NCBI GenBank assembly: GCA_913041095.1 | Contig: CAJWIB010000181.1 | Coordinates: forward strand, 1-5,868 | Reading direction: 5' to 3' | Origin: an uncultured Rhodospirillaceae bacterium | GTDB taxonomy: Bacteria > Pseudomonadota > Alphaproteobacteria > Rhodospirillales > UBA2165 | Length of the DNA stretch: 5,868 nucleotides | In this document: positions 5,852 to 5,868 of the stretch, in pieces | How positions within the stretch are numbered: the first letter of the stretch is position 1 | How the letters are laid out: each line of letters starts with the position of its first letter | Notes under the pieces: model-generated | Databases searched by the model: none | Told to the model about the DNA's origin: nothing | Seen by the model: the letters and a program-made list of their open reading frames with translations, nothing else | Position numbers and translations under genes: made by a program

Positions 5852-5868
5852 TTGGTTATTAAAGTAGT

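Overview
The window looks like a stretch of chromosome from an alphaproteobacterium of moderate G+C content. The ParE and YciA-like proteins read like their alphaproteobacterial relatives, and two intergenic elements resemble short palindromic repeats I associate with such genomes. That placement rests on recognition from memory, not on a search. I see no insertion sequence, CRISPR array, tRNA or rRNA.

Left end (1-860). The last 23 codons of an unidentified + strand gene run into the window and stop at 73. After an intergenic region with a strong hairpin (160-199) comes the wreck of a membrane-anchored SAM-dependent methyltransferase (about 205-839, + strand). Its reading frame is broken by two frameshifts and by an in-frame TGA inside the SAM-binding motif. 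A G/C-rich repeat-like element (866-900) separates it from the next gene set.

Middle (919-2877, - strand). A two-gene operon encodes a UbiD-family prenylated-FMN decarboxylase followed, with a 4-base ATGA overlap, by a small NTF2/SnoaL-like protein. It has its own convincing sigma-70 type promoter (GTGACA, 17 bases, TATAAT). The overlap suggests the two proteins work together on an aromatic or alpha,beta-unsaturated acid, but the substrate cannot be read from the sequence.

Right half (3030-5868). parE, the ATPase/TOPRIM subunit of topoisomerase IV, is intact on the - strand. It is divergent from a YciA-type acyl-CoA thioesterase on the + strand, across a 131-base shared upstream region. The last 250 bases hold a 27-codon - strand ORF with a near-ideal Shine-Dalgarno (5678-5761). 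It appears to encode a tiny single-pass membrane protein and is preceded by overlapping palindromes. This is the least described item in the window.

Most of the window is housekeeping or ordinary metabolic sequence. I did not find a defence system or an obviously new multi-gene system. The items most worth following are the micro-ORF with its leader, the UbiD/NTF2 pair, and the methyltransferase decay.
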